Positions 13,934 through 26,103 are shown, counted from the first letter of the stretch. The stretch: DNA of 64,000 nucleotides from Angiostrongylus vasorum (GCA_018806985.1 JADANN010000033.1:2724501-2788500), one strand, 5' to 3'. Program-made: numbers and translations. The notes: generated by a model from the letters alone, not told the origin.

Positions 13934-14439
13934 AGCCTACTTTTTGTTTCTTTTAAGGCGATCACACGGAATTTGATGGATACGCAGCTTCAAGAAAAAC
14001 GTTGGGATCGAGATTGGTCTCTGAGGAGAGTGTTCTGGTATTATACGTGGTAGGGGACAATCTGCGCAGTGTGTTGCGTGTATGTTCGTCAGATCCGGTT
14101 CCAGCGACGTCCAGCACAACCCGAAGTTTTGTGGCTGCTCACCGGTTGTCTCACCGCCTGACTCATAGACTGGAGCACCCATTGTTCGAGGGCACTGAGC
14201 CTGACCTACTGCTGGATGAGGAATTTGATCCTCTCTGGAGTCCTGACCTAACTTTGCAAAGTCGTATCCAGAAGTGTCTTCGCCATGAAGCGGATCAGAG
14301 GGAGCTATCTTTTTCGGCAACGATTCCACTGTTCGGTTTTCCTACTAGTTGACTCGAGCACGATATTAAAAACAGCAATCAAAAATGAAAGTAGGGATGA
14401 AGGAATGACCGACCTTATAAACTGATTTTGTTGACCTGA

Positions 14440-14665
14440 CGCGAGGTTGGTATAGGTTTTCGTCTCACTTTTTAACAGCACGACTCTGAGGAAGACGAAA
14501 TCGCCGAAACGTCAGCCATCGACCAACAACAACAGCAACAACGACAACAAAAACCTATACCAACTTCACATCAGCTCAACAAGATCAGTTAATAAGATCA
14601 TATAAGTAGGTATATCAACTATTTACGCCGAGGTTTATAGAAAATGGTTCTTTTGAGAATGATCG
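14440..14665 (+). repeat. Inverted-repeat element with hammerhead-like copy 3
   Basis: Arms GAGGTTGGTATAGGTTTT (14444) and AAAACCTATACCAACTTC (near 14550) flank the motif and a CAA-rich stretch. The copy continues through ATCAGCTCAACAAGATCAG to GAGGTTTATAGAAA. Confidence 0.7.
14482..14517 (+). ncRNA. Hammerhead-like motif, copy 3
   Basis: CTGAGGA, A, GACG-AAAT-CGCC (one mismatch), GAAAC, GTC, AGCC. The 5' arm of stem I is GACT, one change from GGCT. Confidence 0.5.
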
Positions 14666-14836
14666 ACCGTTCAAAGTTGATGTAGAACACCGGCTTTAAC
14701 GTTAGCATTCGAAATTTGTGAAGCATAAATTTAGTAAAACAATAACTTTCAAACAGACCGCCATTTAACAATGGTAAATAACCAGCATGTGTTTACACTG
14801 TTAAGCTCACACGAAGGTGATAAATAGCTTTATTTC

Positions 14837-14872
14837 GGCTAACGTTTCAACGTCGTGGTCTTCATCAGAGCC
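14837..14872 (-). ncRNA. Hammerhead-like motif, copy 4
   Basis: The minus strand has GGCT, CTGATGA, a degraded stem II, GAAAC, GTT, AGCC. Stem I is perfect. It faces copy 5 head to head. Confidence 0.45.
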
Positions 14873-14947
14873 AATGATCCGCCGAAGAACGAACGAAGAC
14901 ACCACATCGAGAAAACGAACGACTGTGGACGATCGACTCGGATCATC

Positions 14948-14986
14948 GGTTCTGATGAAAGCGAAGACGTCGAAACGTTATAAACC
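14948..14986 (+). ncRNA. Hammerhead-like motif, copy 5
   Basis: GGTT, CTGATGA, A, AGCG-AAGA-CGTC, GAAAC, GTT, then ATA and AACC. The stem I arm GGTT pairs with AACC, a compensated variant of the usual GGCT/AGCC. Confidence 0.5.
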
Positions 14987-15054
14987 GAATAAACCTATAC
15001 ACCAGTGTTAGCTCAAAATTTGAACACATGTATTTGCTCTTCAATTTAGGAAGA

Positions 15055-15150
15055 AATTTAGCATATTTATATTATATTTATATTTAAAAGTTATATTAAA
15101 ATTAAAACTATATTTATATATTTATATTTAGCATTTATTTGCATATTTAA
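15055..15150. repeat. TATTTATA-rich low-complexity DNA
   Basis: Repeats of ATATTTATA over about 95 bp. Confidence 0.7.
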
Positions 15151-15869
15151 AGCTGAGAAAGCGTTTATAAACAGTTTATACAAGCCAAATGTCTCTTTGA
15201 ATTTCTGAAGCTCCCCACTCTTAAAATGCTTCAGCGACTACGAAATTATGGCCAGGTGTCGAAAAATCGGAATTTGGTGTTACCCGTTCAATCATTGTGA
15301 GTGTTTCAAAGAAATTTATGCTTGGGAACAAATATTGCCATTAAGAAGGTCATCGACCGGTTTCAATCTTACAGTCCAATGTTTTTGGTAGTGAAAAGAG
15401 TTTACAAAGAACAAATGTGGTGTCGAGAGAAGAACAAAAAAGGAATTCAATGTAACACGAAGTAGACGATGACAGCACTCAGCGATTCTTGTATGTTTCG
15501 AAAAGCCACGGCCAGCGTTCCACTACATCAACAACGTTTTTTCAGATTGAATGTAACATCACGCACCAATGTCCGAATAGAATCGTTATCGATCTCTATA
15601 GAAAATCAGAAAGGATTCGTGGTGTCGAACAACACGCGGAAAGCCTACGCGGAACCGATGCTGCTGAATTGAATACGCCACATGTTTGAGTCAGGTCGCC
15701 CACTACTCGGTCGTAGAACTGGTCCGGAACAGTCATAGTAGGTGACTACATTTGAAGCCTCACCACCACTCGCTTGCTAGATTCTCGATAATCGATCATA
15801 ATTAGATCGACATGCTGACTGAGTATTTTTTACTATACGAAATTGGTACAATGTAACTGGAAAGAACTC

Positions 15870-16070
15870 AAAAGACCGACTTTCTATAAACTTCTGTAAA
15901 ATAGTCGATGTAACGATATATATACATATATATATACATGTTCCTACGAACTGTTCTTCTTGAGCTGATGCGGGGTTGGTATAAGCTTTTCGTTGTCGTT
16001 GTTGTTGTTATTGTCGTTGTTCGTTGGTTCGGCGATTTCGCCTTCCTCAGAGCTCTGTTGTTGTGGGTGG
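15870..16070 (-). repeat. Inverted-repeat-element copy
   Basis: It starts GACCGACTTTCTATAAAC, contains a TATATA stretch and the GTTGTT-rich arm, and ends in hammerhead-like copy 6. Confidence 0.6.
16025..16054 (-). ncRNA. Hammerhead-like motif, copy 6
   Basis: The minus strand has GCT, CTGAGGA, A, GGCG-AAAT-CGCC (perfect stem), GAAC. One A of GAAAC is missing and the 3' arm is cut off. Confidence 0.45.
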
Positions 16071-16532
16071 CACCCACCAACCTTGCGCCATCTCAACAAC
16101 GGCAGTACGTATGAACACAGTATCAATGCACTGGCGACTGTGTGGACCTTTCCATGAAAAAAATCTATGGGAAAAATTTTGCACGTCAATCGTATGCGAG
16201 CAACTTCTTTAAAGAAATTTCCATTTAAAGGCGTGTTTAATGCTATATTTTCCTCATGAAAAATTTGACATGAGCACAAGACTCGTAACATTAGCGACGA
16301 ATACCGGAATACCACTTGTCCTGCCTGGTTGAGATACAGGCTTCTAGGGAAAAAAACGAGAAGAAAAAACAAGTCCGGTTCCAAAAGTCTAGCACTACTT
16401 TATCGTGGTCAAATAAGTAAACAATATTTTTTTAGAATTATGTGCACATTCTAGCGGTTTCTATCTCAGTTAATCAATTTCGTGATGACCAGAAATATAT
16501 TAGCTTGAAGTTCAACAGCAACTTCTAGTCAA

Positions 16533-16892
16533 TTGCGAACCCGATATGAGTCACGCTATCAACAATTGCTTGAAATTTGTATGAGAGAAATGGAAACTCC
16601 TAACTATGCTACCGTGAATTTCCCACCCTCACCTCAATGTGACCGCATGTCGGTTGCGATTTTTCGGGCGTTCAGAAGAAGTTTCATCTTCCAAAGCCTA
16701 GAAGGCGTCTCCTATTTCTGGACAGAAACAACACCACCTGAGCAACGATCAGGGCTAACCTGCCTCCAATCCACAAGCGCCCCCCGTGGTGTCGACATGG
16801 TCTGGCTTTTATACAAGTTAGTCCGGACATCAGCTAAGAAATGCTTAAGTGCTAACAATATATCAGCTAGACGGAAAATCTGCTATGGCTGA
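16533..16892 (+). CDS. Hypothetical 119-aa frame
   Basis: ATG to stop, basic, with YQQLLEICMREMETPNY near the start. The frame is open upstream of the ATG. No family is recognised, and it may be chance. Confidence 0.2.
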   Translation: MRTRYESRYQQLLEICMREMETPNYATVNFPPSPQCDRMSVAIFRAFRRSFIFQSLEGVSYFWTETTPPEQRSGLTCLQSTSAPRGVDMVWLLYKLVRTSAKKCLSANNISARRKICYG

Positions 16893-17353
16893 AGTTAAGA
16901 GGAAAACGCGTTCAGGCTTCATGAGGAGAAGCTAATGCTGTATAAAAAAGGCAGCAGTACATTTTTTTGTTACTTTCGCTTTTTTCATGTCATCCTTCTT
17001 GCACACATTTATATAACCTCTCAAAGCCAAATTCCCAGTAACTAAAACAAACATTAATGGTGAAAATCCATTGTAACACAATCTCCGCCAATATAACGTT
17101 GATAAATCTTTTTTGCTCACGTTTGTTTGATGTTCGTAACTTTTAAAAGGTTTAGAAAAGGCATTTTCATTTCCTTTTCATTTCGATTTTTTTCTATTAC
17201 TTTTTTTTCCTGTTGTGATTTTTCTTTGTGTATGGGTGGGTGCGTCGCAATGAGAATTTCTAAATAAAAGACGAGCTATCAGTCCTGCTAATAAACGAGA
17301 GTTTTTCCAAAACACGTGAAGATTCTAACAACAAAAGCCTAAGTTTTTCTTTA

Positions 17354-17682
17354 ATGACCCGCCTTCACATCTACTGTTCGGATCCCAGCACTTCGCACAT
17401 TCGATTCGTTTCCTCGCATCCATTGTCCACGAAGATCTTCCAACTTCTACGTATCGCTTCGGTTTCTCTTGAAGATTTTGATTTCATCTTGAATGTCGTG
17501 AGATAGCCGGGCTGAAGCATTCCCAATTGGATTGCAGAGAGTGGGTTTTTTCTCAGACTATTCCGGTACCAGTTTCCCGACCCAGGAAGGATGAGGGGCT
17601 TGGTTGGCCCGGAGGCGAATCTAAGGACGGACGATGCTCGTGATGACGCGACATCACTACCATTGTGCTATCGGCTCCCTTT
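17354..17682 (-). repeat. SINE-2
   Basis: GGAGCCGATAGCACAATGG head; body with GAAGCATTCCCAA and CGGATCCCAGCACTTC. Confidence 0.8.
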
Positions 17683-18110
17683 ACTGAAGCCCAAGTTATA
17701 AATTGGAAATAGGGCATGGCCTGCACAGTGTTTAGAGATGACGTACAATATATGTATAGCCTCCGGCTCTAGTCATCCAATTACGTTGCTCCCAGAACTA
17801 GTGTAAATTGCCATAAAATTTGTATGGAAAAGCATATTTTAATCCATAGCGGTTAGTAACTGCCTCTGTAGACCAGGAATCATCCAAGTAGAGCGGACTC
17901 AGGATTCCAGCAAGGACCTACTCCATTACCATTCAACAAGATTCGTGAAGCGAACAAGTTTTTCAGGCGATAGCTGAACTGACACGTGAAATCAAAAGCA
18001 CTTTGTGGTGAAGGATGCTAGAAAACCATACGAATGGAAGAAGACCAAGATTTCGCACATTGCGCAATTTCGTTTCATATAAATACAGAGAAATATAATT
18101 ATAGCATAAG

Positions 18111-18330
18111 GGCGACGAATGTAGCTCAGAGGTTAGAGATGGCCACCAATACACACGTGGTCGTTGGTTCGATTCCGCGTCCCAAGCTCACCAGGCCTTC
18201 CATCCTTCTGGAGTTGGCAGATTAGTGTTAGATTTATCTGAGCGATATCAGCACTGACATCATACAACGGTGGGTCACCGCAAATACATGTATAGGCAAG
18301 ATATACATCCACTTATTTCTAACGGTGCTT
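18111..18330 (+). repeat. SINE-1b, tail missing
   Basis: The head is clear: GTAGCTCAGAGGTTAGAG and GGTTCGATTCC are good A and B boxes. The body follows and breaks off near ACGGTGCTT. Confidence 0.75.
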
Positions 18331-19087
18331 TACTTTCTAGTGACAAAAGCTGACGCTTCGGCGGATTTCGCCTTTTTTCAACCCTGGAAAACTCATATTG
18401 ACTGCAGTCCACTCTATAGTTCTCTTCGTCGTTCTTTCATTCGCTCTTCTCACTATCTATGTGAACAGCCTACATATGTTCCGCGAAAAAACATACATTC
18501 CCTGAACCTTGAAGACGGGATAAATTTCGGAGGTCTGAGCTCAGTGTTCCGCTTTTATACTATTCCCTTGTTCTATTTCTATGGCCTGATTTCACATTTT
18601 ATGCTGATGGTCCCATGACCATCATACTTTCGGGAAAAACTACCACGACTGCAAAGAAAGATACGATTGGATGACATGTTGGAGTGCGTATCCCTTATGC
18701 ACGTAAGCTACCTTCGTATCTACGTAAGCAATAATATAAATGAGAAAGATGGTTTAACAACAAACGCTAGCGGAGAGAAGTTCGTAGCACTAGGAAGCTC
18801 CATTGCTTTGGAAGCTCACTTTTAATTCTATCACTAAACTTCTTAAAAAATTAGAGAATTTGGAACCGGTAAATAAGTATGTACAAAGTTTTGCTGGAAG
18901 ATCATATTTCATTTTCTATAAAAGCTGCCTAACATTCGTCGATCTAGTTTATTAAAGGTTTCGGTTACAGCATTTAATGAGAGAAGCGGCATCTCCTTAC
19001 GCATAAAAAAGTCTACATATCATTTTGGGCTAAAGTTGCACGAAGTGACATTTTGAGACTCAACACTGATACCAATTGGTAGAGCAA

Positions 19088-19366
19088 AAGGATAAAGGAT
19101 AAAGCTCTCGGCGTTGAACAATCTTTGAGGAATGCGTCAAGCATTCGACTTCATTAAGCATCATTAGGTGTGACTGGATGCATATCTGGCCTATACAGTT
19201 ACTTGCACTGGCACACCGATGTATCCAGCCAGTACTGCCTCCTCCCAGGCAAGTTTAGTGCCAATCTGTCGATCGCGGAAGGATGGAAGGCTTGTCGAGC
19301 CTGGGGCGCGAGATCCAACCCATGTGCATTGCAGAACACCTCTAACCACTTCGCTACACGCGCCCA
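19088..19366 (-). repeat. SINE-1, near full length
   Basis: It begins AAAGGATAAAGGATAAAGC (tail) and ends CTACACGCGCCC (head). Confidence 0.85.
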
Positions 19367-19399
19367 TATTGTTAGAGTAATTAATAGAACTCAGTAATT

Positions 19400-20050
19400 A
19401 ATAGAAATAAATTCTTGGACGGTTAACGAGTTCAACGCAGGAATGCAATTCCTGTTTGACTCCCTAATTCGTTGTATTGCCCAGATTTTCCTTTCCTGAG
19501 TCTTACAAGCCTTTCTGGAGATTTCCTAGGTCATCAACAATATGTTGCTGGCAAGAAGACATTAATCTCTCAAACTGGTTTACTACCAGCTGAGCTTTCA
19601 GATGGAAATCTTGAACACTTTCTCAGTTTAGAGACCCTGCTCGGAGGCAGAACCTCTTGTCATAAATCGCATTTCGACAACAAGAACACTTCCAAATGGA
19701 CTGCCATGAAATAAGAAGTAAGAAAATTATTGATCAATGGGTTCTCTATAAAATGCGACGATATTCAAAAAACACTTTCTCATCATAGAGAATTTAAAAG
19801 CCATAAAGAAAGTAGGCGCATGAAAAACACCACGTTGTTGGCTTAAGAGGATTGTTACCTAAGCAACAAGCATTTCTTGGCTTTGTTGTAACACCTTCGA
19901 ATATTCAAATTATATCGTAATATGTCAGCTGAACGAACGGTGGTCAGTTTATAACATTTCACCTTCTACTTATATTGTCGAATTTTTTTAAACTTCTCGA
20001 CATTCAGCCGCAAGCTTTTGAAAATGCACATTTTTTTGATCAACCTTTTT
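19400..20050. other. Unassigned sequence
   Basis: Contains an 80-codon frame (19472-19714) with no support. Confidence 0.45.
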
Positions 20051-20084
20051 TAAAACCATCTAGCCATCCACAACGTGCTGAGAT

Positions 20085-20345
20085 ATTCGTAAAAAATGTG
20101 GGCTTTCCAGATCAATCCATTGATTGGTGATAGCTGATGGCTCTGGTAGATGGAAAACTAGCTGAGAGAAACGCAGAGCAAGAGCCTCCGTGGCAGAGTG
20201 TGTAATGCGCGAGCCCCCGCAAAAGGAATTCGTGGCTCATCTGGAACGGAGTCTAAATTTTGTGAATATCTCAGTGCGGTGTGCTTGAATTTGCATAAGA
20301 CCCTGCCACGAAAGTTGTAGTAGACAGTAAATTAAAAAGTAAACC
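20085..20345 (+). repeat. SINE-3b
   Basis: The head CCGTGGCAGAGTGTGTAATGC differs from 3a, while the tail (GTGAATATCTCAG, CCCTGCCACG, TAGACAGTAAAT) is the same. Confidence 0.7.
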
Positions 20346-20697
20346 ATTTAGTCATGTTTTTAAATCTCGATATTGCGTACAACAGTGATCACGACTTCGA
20401 GTATGAAGGCAAAGTCTTCCCCAAAGAATCATCCATTGTGTCCGAAATTTGTTAGAAGGGTACGGAATATCTCTTAGAGGAACTATAGGTAGTTATTCGA
20501 ATAATCGTGATGGATTTTTAGCTTCTTCAACTAGGAAAGTATCTCGGGGAAATTACACTACATCATATCGAGTCAGTCTTTTGTATTTCATCCTGTTTGA
20601 AGTGTTTTTTTAGCGTGAATAACGAAGTTCTCCAAAGATTTTTTAGCTCCCTTAATTTACTAGGTTCCATTCGGCTATCATGAACAAGTATCGTGAG

Positions 20698-20832
20698 AAG
20701 CGCGGTGATTACAGATACTAGGAAATACACACATGGTCTCTGGTTCGACCACGTGTCATGAAGACCAAGTCTTTCAGTCTTTTCGAGCTAGCAAATTGGT
20801 ACCAGGCTAGTTTGTTAGAAAATGCCTCCAAT
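20698..20832 (+). repeat. SINE-1b head fragment
   Basis: Contains CTCTGGTTCGACC (B box) and AGCAAATTGGTACCAG from the body. Confidence 0.55.
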
Positions 20833-21803
20833 CAACTGATAGCGACTGTCTGCACTGGAAACTAGGGAACGCTTTGGTAGAGTTATTACAGGATTGGAGA
20901 AACATTCAGCGACATTCACGAGGAATCAAAAATCTTAAAGTAACAGCCAAACCCGTTCGCAAATCCGAAGACTATGACAGATTGAAGATGTGAGACAACG
21001 AACGGAATGATTAACATCACTAGCTTCACTGGTATTCACAACTTATGCGATTTGTCGCTGAGAATTTTATCCTTAGGAGAAGCTTCCATGATGTTTCCTT
21101 GGAATTAGCTTCCATTACCATTATAGTGGCAAAATGGATTTTCACGACAATAGAGACGGTTTCGAAACTTGTTTGTAGATAAAGAGACCCTATGAACTTT
21201 CAAACGAGAAAACATTTATCTTCTTGTCTGAAACGATCTGATCCAACGATTACAGCAGCTTCCTACTGCACCTGACTAAAGGAGAATGAAAGAAGCTAAA
21301 ATAAACAAAAGAAATATCAGTAAGACGTAACTGTGCACAAGAAGTGTAATTCTTACTGGACTGAAACTGCTTGACATTACTTATCGATCGCTTTCGCGAT
21401 TAGTTATAGAAAAACAAGTGGAATTAATTTTATGAGAATCTGTTCCCATCAAAGCTCAGTCGTTCTGTCTTACAGTTTTCCGCTACCGAAACAAGTTCCT
21501 TAGCCAAAACCTGTTTATAAAATCAACGCCTTTCGATTATCTGGGCAGTGTTTTTTTTGAATGAAAGCGATGATATCGATGTTTTTTCAGCTATGAAACT
21601 GTCGATTTCCCACAACGGAATGCTCAACGGATGATCTAAAGGCTTAAGTGCTACGTCCCACTACCATTTATTCTAAAGGTATGGTAGCTTAGCACACCGA
21701 TTAAGGCATGTTACAAAGCACTCAGATCTGTTGACCAAAACCTTAACTGGTATTTACTAAAGCGAATAAGGAAGAACAATCCGGATGCTTTTAACGAAAT
21801 TTT

Positions 21804-22106
21804 ATGAATATGGTCTACGCTGCTCATCAAAAATTTGAAGGAAAACAGGCGTACAATCCTAGTTCCATTCACTTAATTGAAGTCCATCAAGTGAACCATC
21901 ATGAGATTTTAAACGAACCCTTTGAAAACAAGACATTTGACGGAATTTCTTGGGAAATGTTATTGCCTCAGAACGAAAATTGTTTTCAAAATGAGAGGTA
22001 TCACGAAGAAACCGCAAAGAAGGCGAAGAATTTTTTGCTGAATCATTTAAGAGACATGCGGTTTAGCGTTGTCATGGGAGAACAATGGCTCCACCACCAT
22101 TTTTGA
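21804..22106 (+). CDS. Hypothetical 100-aa frame
   Basis: ATG to stop with plausible composition (SSIHLIEVHQVNHHEILNEP, KKAKNFLLNHLRDMRF). It has no signal peptide and no recognised domain. Confidence 0.2.
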   Translation: MNMVYAAHQKFEGKQAYNPSSIHLIEVHQVNHHEILNEPFENKTFDGISWEMLLPQNENCFQNERYHEETAKKAKNFLLNHLRDMRFSVVMGEQWLHHHF

Positions 22107-22334
22107 GCGTAAGCCGTTACAGTTTAGGAGCCTGCAGTTGTCTAAATTCAATGAAGAAAACGCTTTTTAGGGTTTGTATCGGTTCTTTTAGAATTCTTCA
22201 ACTAAAGGTAGATGACTTTAGATCCCCCACACCAAGCCTGATGATGAATGTCCCTTCATCACAGCTAGAGTTTTAGAGGGTTTTGTCATCCATTGATCAT
22301 CCAATGAGTGGCGTGACAAATCGTTTTGCCTTGA

Positions 22335-22410
22335 TAAATCCCTTCAAGACATGCTATGCATTCAATCCTATTCGTAGAGTCGTAGGAGTGATTGAATTCA
22401 TATTTGTTGT
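22335..22410 (-). repeat. SINE-1 tail fragment
   Basis: TTGATAAATCCCTTCAAG, TGCATTCAATCC and GTGATTGAATTCAT match the tail. Confidence 0.45.
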
Positions 22411-22744
22411 ATACAGCAACTTTCGGTGAGCAATCTATGGCATCATATCAGTGAGGTATAAGCAAAACTGGGAACCTCAGATGTACTTCGGACCCTCAGT
22501 TACGTTTTCCCGGAGCTAACGTATTATCCACTACATTAACCGAGACCCTTGCTTTGCCTTATTAGCCAGTTTTTTTACTTTAACGGTGCTTTCAGCAATC
22601 ATCCGTCAACTGGAAATTCATTCAAATTCATTGTTGCTCACGCCGTGCTCTGCCATAAAACAAGAAGACGCATTAAATGAAAATTAAGCATTATAATGTA
22701 AGTGTTTCCATTCTCACTGACAGGTCTGCTATCATTTCATCAAT

Positions 22745-22850
22745 CCTAAAAGGATGAAAGGCAGGACTAGCCCCAGGCTACGGGATTGAACAAGCTACCA
22801 TGTTTGCATTGCAGAGAACTCCTAAACTACTGCACTATGTGTACCCATGG
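22745..22850 (-). repeat. SINE-1 head fragment
   Basis: AGGATGAAAGGC, GGGATTGAACAAGC and TTGCAGAGAACTCCTAA are the head and adjoining body. Confidence 0.55.
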
Positions 22851-23101
22851 AGAGTATTCAGCACAGTCAGTTTTCCTACAGGTTTCATTTCCAGCTATAT
22901 TTTTGCACTTTCATATAAAATAGGCATGGTTTTTTGTGAAGGCAAAGCATAGGTCGCGTGGTTTTTCTCTTCAAATTTCGATCAATTCATGCACGTCTGC
23001 TTGTTGATTTTGTGGAAATGTTAGACTGTTTCTAAGCATCCAATATTTATTATATCTTCTACTTTTCCAATTCTTTAGCATGTGGGTTTAGTCCTGCGGA
23101 A

Positions 23102-23210
23102 GCCACCGCAAATGATTACATGGCTAGACATGCATTCATTCAATCCTACGATGCTTGATGAAGTCGAGTGGATGGGACGTCCTTTAGGGAATGATAAACA
23201 CCGAAAGCTT
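23102..23210 (+). repeat. SINE-1 tail fragment
   Basis: CCACCGCAAATGATTACAT to ATGCTTGATGAAGTCGAGTG match the 3' half. Confidence 0.6.
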
Positions 23211-24439
23211 GGTGCTGAGAAATATGAAAAAAACAACGGAAAGGAAAAGGTAAAACGTTGTAGGCTTCCAGCATGTTTGTTTATACATGTCATTTTAGTC
23301 ACCCTTCTTGTTCTTAGCAAGCAACAGTCTGTTTCTTTAAAAAAAGCCTGATTCTCCTGAAAGACGAAAATCTTCTTTTCGTCTTCTTCCCTAAATGAAT
23401 CCTCAGGGATTCATGAAGTCCTCCAGTTTTCATACACATTGCAAAAATCATTTGGATGACAATGCGAGGTGAGATGACAAATATCATCTTACAGATAAGA
23501 TGTACAGTTTTGGGATTTGAATTAAGACAAAAGTACGATGAACATAACGGGAATACGATGACAAGGGTTAGACCTTTGTTATCGTCCTCCTGAGACGAGA
23601 CAACCAGAGGGAGCTAAAGCACGTTTCTAATAATATTACTGCAGTGAAGGATTATATAGCCTAAACGAATTGAACCTCCTCCATAAGAATACTGCGACAA
23701 AAGAAATGATAAGCAAGAGAAGACCGAAAACATCCTGAAAGTCGCAATTACGGGTTCAACGTCATGAACGAAGCACCATAGCAACCCGCTTGACGGCGAT
23801 CGTATATCTCATTTTTTCTTCCCACCTATTTCCCACAACTAGCCGTTTGTCAAAAGTCTTGGTGGACAGCTAAATTAATGACGCCGAACGACGACGACAA
23901 CCAACGGGATCATCAACTGAAGGATCGGTTAGCGCGCTCCAACGTTAACACCGGTCGATACGGTAGCTTGAAGGCGTTGTGCTTTACGTGGAGAGCAAGA
24001 ATAGGTGTGCAACCATGGCAATCTGCGTTTGTACGTCGAAGTGGCTTCGCCAATTAGTTTACTACCTCTCTGTATGCAAGTCCATTCATCCGTCCGTTCA
24101 TTCATTCATCTGTTTTCTGCGATGTCTCGATGACGAAAGCGTGAAAGCAAAGAACAGCTCGCTATAGGCCATTGGTGAGTGTTGCGAACATCATTTTCTA
24201 ATTACCAAGAGATTAATCGTTAACTGCGTTACTTATTTTCGTCAGAAGTAATGAAATAAATACTGGGTTTCTGAGTAGTAGAGAAACACAAAGGCGATCA
24301 TCTGCGACTATAGCAGTCTTGCCCAAGAGCACCCGTTTTGGGTACCGACTACAAAAAGAAGTGTAGATCTACTTCACCAAAACTATAGATGGAGACTCGG
24401 ATTGCAGTCAGAGAACTTGTGCTAGCATTCAAAAGAGAA

Positions 24440-24525
24440 AGGTGCGTATATCGCAGTGGTTAGAGGCGTTTTGCAAAGCACGTATGGCCGCTGGTTCATT
24501 CGAAAGCCATGGGTTAGCCAATCTT
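24440..24525 (+). repeat. SINE-1b head fragment
   Basis: GCGTATATCGCAGTGGTTAG and CGCTGGTTCATTCG are the A- and B-box regions. Confidence 0.6.
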
Positions 24526-24619
24526 TCCACTCTATAGAGTCAAGAAAATATTTCCGGTTCCGCTTGGGAGAGCAGAAAATATGTTTTTTGTTTCTGTTTC
24601 TAAACTGTAGAATAATATA

Positions 24620-24908
24620 AAAAGCATAAAGGATAGAGCTCTTGGCATTGATCAATCCCTGGGAGATGGGCTATGCACTCGACATCACTAAGCATTGTTT
24701 GGAGATGATTGAATGCATGTCTGACCTTTACAATGACTCGCGGTGCCCTACTGATGCATCGAGCCAGTTCTGCTATTCTTCCAGACAAGTCTGGTACCAA
24801 TTTTCCAATCCAGGAGGGATGGAAGGCTTGGTGAGCCCACTGGCGTGCGGATCGATCCCATGTGTGTGTCGCAGGGCACCTCCGGCCACTGTGCCACTCT
24901 CGCCCTCT
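24620..24908 (-). repeat. SINE-1, near full length
   Basis: Runs from a CATAAAGGATAGAGCTC tail to a CCACTGTGCCACTCTCGCCC head. It starts about 95 bp after a plus-oriented head. Confidence 0.85.
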
Positions 24909-25804
24909 AAAATAATACAGATTTACCTAAAAGGTGTAGTTCTGAAAAAATATAAATGTAAAAAAAATGCTTAGAGATATAGATAGGTAAACTCCAGTAA
25001 GCCACTGCACATGCCAGAGATGTGTTCAATCATCTCTGGTGCGCTATAAGTGGCTCGAATTTATGACGTACTTCATTTTCTTTATTATCTATCATACATG
25101 AAAAAGATTATGCGATAACGCTTGCCGACACCTAACTTCCACCAGTAGTTTTAGGTCAACGGGTCGTGGAGATGGAAATGCCTATCCTTGATGATAGGTT
25201 CTACGAAAGCTTTCCAAAAATTTTAAACAACACCACAAAAAAAGTAAAAGGTTGGAATATTTGGTTTTAATGCTTAACGCTTAGCAATTTAAGAAATAAC
25301 TGGTTTCAATTACAATAATGGGCTAAGTCTGTCCATTTTGGACGCGAGAATCGCAGATGGATGGAGACGCACTACTTAGATGAAAAAAACATAACATTCA
25401 TCCTTCTGTTTTTTTTTCTTGCAACATTTAACACCTCAATAATTATCACCCACAGTGACTTGTCTCTTACCATAAACGACGCCTACGAAAGAATTTTGTT
25501 ATTGAAACAGTAGGGATATAATAGTATGGGACATGAACCTGTCTCATCAAAAAGATTTCGAAACGCATAGTTGCAAGGATACGTGGCCCACGACGAGCTG
25601 GCGAATAGTGAGTCAAGCGCTAACCAAATATAGCCCTGTACTTTCACGAGACACTGGTGGATTCAGAAGATTGGCTCTTTTTCTCTTCTCTACTAAATGG
25701 ATGCCCATGATGTGCTTACTATAAAAGTGTAAAGAATAAAACAAGAAGCGTTGATCAATCGCTTATAGAGAGGCCAAAGATTCGATTTGCGGTTTATCAT
25801 GTCA

Positions 25805-25862
25805 CTGGCGGGTAACGCAGTGGTAGTGATACCGACCATTACGATGCGTTACCCGCCTGTAA
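25805..25862. repeat. Short perfect hairpin
   Basis: GGCGGGTAACGCA and TGCGTTACCCGCC are perfect reverse complements about 52 bp apart end to end. The left arm also looks like a tRNA-type A box (GTAACGCAGTGGTA). Confidence 0.7.
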
Positions 25863-25959
25863 CATTATAAATCGGAAGTCGAATTGTTGCCATTTCCATA
25901 AGCAATTGATCAATCTCAGGATTTTAGCATCAGACTTTTTCTGCTTACAGAACAGAAAC

Positions 25960-26103
25960 ACTCTCTCCAATCCAGGTAGGGACGCTTTAGCTCGGCTATG
26001 GCAAAAACTCAAGAGAGAATCAACTCGAAACGGTATTCGTAAAGAGATTACAACCCTGAAACAAAAGCCGAACCTACGTGCGAAAAGTTCGAGACCGTCG
26101 TAG
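25960..26103 (+). pseudogene. Second copy of the dispersed coding-like remnant
   Basis: The frame reads NPGRDALARLWQKLKRES then TTLKQKPNLRAK to a stop. It shares DALARL with the copy at 32.6 kb. Confidence 0.35.

Larger units (their letters stand above)
11560..14350 (-). mobile_element. Decayed RTE-type non-LTR retrotransposon (lineage B)
   Basis: The minus strand holds a second, different RTE lineage, badly decayed. Reading 5' to 3' on the minus strand there is an endonuclease piece (13640-13933), a linker region, a polymerase piece (12189-12480) and a C-terminal piece (about 11700-11830). Motif wording differs from the 36.9-kb element: SVETNAI-like and QLFHRPVSIPIGK here. The element is about as long as an intact copy but has many stops. 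Confidence 0.75.
14800..15012. repeat. Head-to-head inverted-repeat element with two hammerhead-like motifs
   Basis: Copies 4 and 5 point away from each other across a centre with AATGATCCG and CGGATCAT arms. Outer ends read GTTAAGCTCAC and GTGTTAGCTC, which are also complementary. Confidence 0.7.

Noticed and set aside
13937..14352. Frames of 130 and 116 aa on opposite strands
   Set aside because: They cover the 5' part of the dead RTE lineage B; neither shows a conserved domain.
15944..16384. 146-aa minus frame ending in an Asn run
   Set aside because: The C-terminal part is the GTT-rich arm of an inverted-repeat element.
18111..18190. Genuine tRNA gene
   Set aside because: A and B boxes are good, but no acceptor stem closes and the sequence continues into the SINE body.
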